DNA of 23,110 nt, from the NCBI GenBank assembly GCA_051652245.1, contig JBOFTV010000069.1, positions 1-23,110 of the forward strand, written 5' to 3'. Under the pieces are notes generated by a model. It saw only the letters and a list, made by a program, of their open reading frames with translations, searched no databases and was not told where the DNA came from. This document shows, in pieces, positions 22,096-23,110 of this stretch. The first letter of the stretch is position 1; each line of letters opens with the position of its first letter. Source of the stretch: BHER01 sp051652245 (GTDB lineage Bacteria; Bacillota_I; Bacilli_A; Culicoidibacterales; Culicoidibacteraceae). Both the position numbers and the translations under genes were made by a program.

Positions 22096-23110
22096 GATAT
22101 AGACCACCCCAATACCGAAGGGGACTAAAACATTTTATACTTAGTAGGCTTCTTCACCTCTATGATATAGACCACCCCAATACCGAAGGGGACTAAAACC
22201 TGCACTATTTCCAGCATCATGCCTTTAAGTGATATAGACCACCCCAATACCGAAGGGGACTAAAACGTTTAATCATTGTTAGTGTTTTGAATAAATCGAT
22301 ATAGACCACCCCAATACCGAAGGGGACTAAAACTCTTTTCTTCCTCGTATAATTCGGATTTAGTGATATAGACCACCCCAATACCGAAGGGGACTAAAAC
22401 AATCTGGGAAGAGAAAACAAAGGCTTTACATGATATAGACCACCCCAATACCGAAGGGGACTAAAACCAATAATGTTATCGACTTCATGGCTAATGCTGA
22501 TATAGACCACCCCAATACCGAAGGGGACTAAAACATAGAAACATCTTTTGACCCAACACTGCTTTCGATATAGACCACCCCAATACCGAAGGGGACTAAA
22601 ACTTAGCAATTGTTAAGTCTAGGTCGTTTACTGATATAGACCACCCCAATACCGAAGGGGACTAAAACAAATAAAGGCGTTTTACATGAAACTAACAACT
22701 GATATAGATCACCCCAATACCGAAGGGGACTAAAACTTTATGAACTATGAGGTAATGATAGATAAAAGATATAGACCACCCCAATACCGAAGGGGACTAA
22801 AACAAGCAATAAAATAGGCAATAACTTTTTAACTGATATAGACCACCCCAATACCGAAGGGGACTAAAACTAAGGTAGCAGCAACGCCTTGTGAGCTATT
22901 TGATATAGACCACCCCAATACCGAAGGGGACTAAAACAGCTAGAAGTGTAGCCGTGCGCATTTTCTCGATATAGACCACCCCAATACCGAAGGGGACTAA
23001 AACTATGTCTGGCATAGATTGGAATCTGTCTTTTGATATAGCCCCCCCCAATATCGAAGGGGACTAAAACTTTCCCTAATGTATACTAGGACTATTTTAG
23101 CGATATAGCC
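22096..23110 (+). CRISPR. Type VI-A CRISPR array, 15 full repeats plus partial 16th (continues past window)
   Basis: The 36-nt repeat starts GATATAGACCACCCC and ends GGGGACTAAAAC, with the loop AATACCGAA; the ACTAAAAC end is typical of Cas13a repeats. Repeats start at 22096, 22164, 22231, 22298, 22365, 22432, 22499, 22567, 22633, 22701, 22768, 22835, 22902, 22968, 23035 and (partial) 23102. The 15 spacers are 30-32 nt and all different. Repeat 10 has one change (GATATAGATC). Repeat 15 is degenerate (GATATAGCCC start, AATATCG loop) and repeat 16 also starts GATATAGCC, which marks this as the leader-distal, older end. The array is transcribed on the plus strand from the promoter at 21986-22014. 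Confidence 0.98.

Noticed and set aside
22394..22609. Minus-strand ORF across the array with repeated GFSPLRYWGGLY-like units
   Set aside because: It is the antisense translation of CRISPR repeats; the repeat unit explains the recurring residues.

Overview
The window looks like accessory DNA from a low-GC Gram-positive bacterium (Bacillota, plausibly Lactobacillales). The basis is an AT-rich composition, strong AGGAGG-type ribosome binding sites, a cell-wall-anchored surface protein with a sortase-like C-terminus, and an IS30-family remnant. I cannot name the species. The main content is a type VI-A CRISPR-Cas13a locus at the right end and a second, smaller, divergent Cas13a-like gene about 7.5 kb upstream.

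Layout. 1-546: 3' end of a SpaA/Cna-B-like surface protein gene. 1157-5950: five-gene operon for a MacB/FtsX-type ABC system (two split permeases, ATPase, membrane-anchored extracellular protein, large permease). It is bracketed by a perfect 42-bp direct repeat (544-585 and 5992-6033); the right copy is part of a rho-independent terminator. 6342-9338: compact Cas13a-like protein of 998 aa with two RxxxxH HEPN motifs and no cas1, cas2 or array beside it. Just downstream are a structured segment (9346-9404), a single degenerate CRISPR repeat (9424-9459), a 61-codon small ORF and an XRE-type regulator. 9963-11067: decayed DNA with an IS30 transposase fragment and a truncated gene end. 11068-11259: small membrane protein. 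11708-16454: PadR regulator, NAD(P)-binding epimerase-like protein, and an ABC-2 exporter (ATPase plus two permeases). 16883-21962: cas13a (1281 aa), cas1 and cas2 in one tight operon. 22096-23110: CRISPR array with 15 complete 36-nt repeats and the start of a 16th, cut off by the window edge. It is preceded by a well-formed promoter and a leader carrying sequences complementary to the repeat.

How the parts may work together. Cas13a should process the array transcript and act as an RNA-guided RNase with two HEPN domains; Cas1 and Cas2 acquire spacers. The orphan repeat beside the compact Cas13a-like gene keeps the exact CCCC-AATACCGAA-GGGG hairpin of the array, and its outer stem appears to have changed on both strands while still pairing. 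This suggests that one or both Cas13 proteins recognise it. Its place just before a small ORF suggests a regulatory, guide-like or antitoxin-like RNA rather than an ordinary spacer array. This tandem Cas13a / compact Cas13a-like / solo-repeat arrangement is the most likely new system here. The regulatory role is inference.
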